From: Crocinitomicaceae bacterium
Lineage (GTDB): Bacteria > Bacteroidota > Bacteroidia > Flavobacteriales_D > Crocinitomicaceae
Length of the DNA stretch: 64,000 nt
NCBI GenBank assembly: GCA_020635955.1
Contig: JACJYW010000006.1
Location: forward strand, 231,001-295,000
Reading direction: 5' to 3'
The position numbers and the translations under genes are program-made. Below are positions 63,636 to 64,000 of the stretch, one piece after another (position 1 is the first letter of the stretch; every line of letters begins with the position of its first letter). A model generated the notes under the pieces. That model made no database searches. It saw only the letters and a list, made by a program, of their open reading frames with translations, and had not been told where the DNA came from.

Positions 63636-64000
63636 ATGATCTCACGTTTAATTATCATATTGACCCTAATGATCCAGGCAAATACCACCTTTGCCGGTAA
63701 TGTCACTTATATCATTAAATCAAAGGATAATGAACAATTGGGACAATTGGTGGTGACGCAAAGTATTAGCAATGACCGTGAAGAAATCCATGTCACCAGT
63801 GAGATCAAGGTTAAAAAACTGATCACCATGGTGATTTCATATACCCTCTATAGTGTCTTTGAAAACAATAAGTTACAGGCCAATGAAGTGGTTACTTTCC
63901 GAAATCATCTACCCCATGATGTCATGACCACCGTTAAGAAAGATCAAGGTTATCTGTTCACTAAAAATGAAAAGAAATCTACCATTAAGGATTTTGTTTT
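63636..64000 (+). CDS. partial secreted protein (runs off window)
   Basis: An ATG at 63636 opens a frame to the window end: signal peptide MISRLIIILTLMIQANTTFA, then a beta-rich region (VTYIIKSKDNEQLGQLVVTQ, YSVFENNKLQANEVV). It looks like the DUF6134-type exported proteins of Bacteroidota, but only about 121 residues are visible. Confidence 0.75.
   Translation, partial: MISRLIIILTLMIQANTTFAGNVTYIIKSKDNEQLGQLVVTQSISNDREEIHVTSEIKVKKLITMVISYTLYSVFENNKLQANEVVTFRNHLPHDVMTTVKKDQGYLFTKNEKKSTIKDFV

Overview
The window is low-GC DNA from a member of the Bacteroidota, most likely a free-living (perhaps marine) Flavobacteriales-type organism. The evidence is: C-terminal type IX secretion (T9SS) sorting domains on several exported proteins; a TonB-dependent receptor with an N-terminal carboxypeptidase-regulatory-like domain; promoter elements of the Bacteroidota form TTTG-N19-TAnnTTTG; weak or absent Shine-Dalgarno sequences; and many lipoproteins and small secreted proteins. 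I saw no rRNA, tRNA, CRISPR array, transposase or integrase.

Layout. 1-11,500 is core metabolism and RNA modification: sucD, mnmE, truA, a divergent SDR protein, a LOG-family protein, a Ca/Na antiporter, a DUF1704 metallopeptidase-like protein and a ketoglutarate-semialdehyde-type aldehyde dehydrogenase. 11,530-14,196 is a TonB receptor. 14,367-22,700 is a topoisomerase IV region: parE with two overlapping small membrane or lipoprotein genes, a string of hairpins that may be a small RNA, a TPR protein, then parC overlapping a beta-propeller lipoprotein. 22,780-28,066 holds a small membrane protein, a large secreted WD40-caspase fusion and a charged protein with an IF2-N-like head. 28,189-43,782 carries a queuosine-precursor transporter, a glycosyltransferase/YfhO pair, clpC, gyrA, a TPR protein, a GNAT, a pseudouridine synthase and a cluster of four small STAS-like paralogues (two more copies lie at 121 and 11,101).

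43,856-50,150 is an AT-rich accessory island. Three direct copies of GCTATTTAAC divide it into two cassette-like blocks. The first has a HicB-like/SEC-C gene pair. The second has a tightly packed four-gene operon: glycine-zipper protein, zeta-toxin-like kinase, HEPN protein with an RNCIVH motif, and a PD-(D/E)xK nuclease-like protein. A textbook Bacteroidota promoter lies almost on top of its first start codon. This is my best candidate for an undescribed defence or toxin-antitoxin system.

50,261-64,000 has uncharacterised proteins, T9SS cargo (a leucine-rich-repeat protein, a multicopper oxidase and a propeller protein), remnants of T9SS sorting domains in a repeated 51-bp element, and a compact cold-adaptation cluster: RhlE-like DEAD-box helicase with a long leader, two cold-shock-domain proteins and a fatty-acid desaturase. 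The window ends inside a secreted-protein gene and begins inside another.
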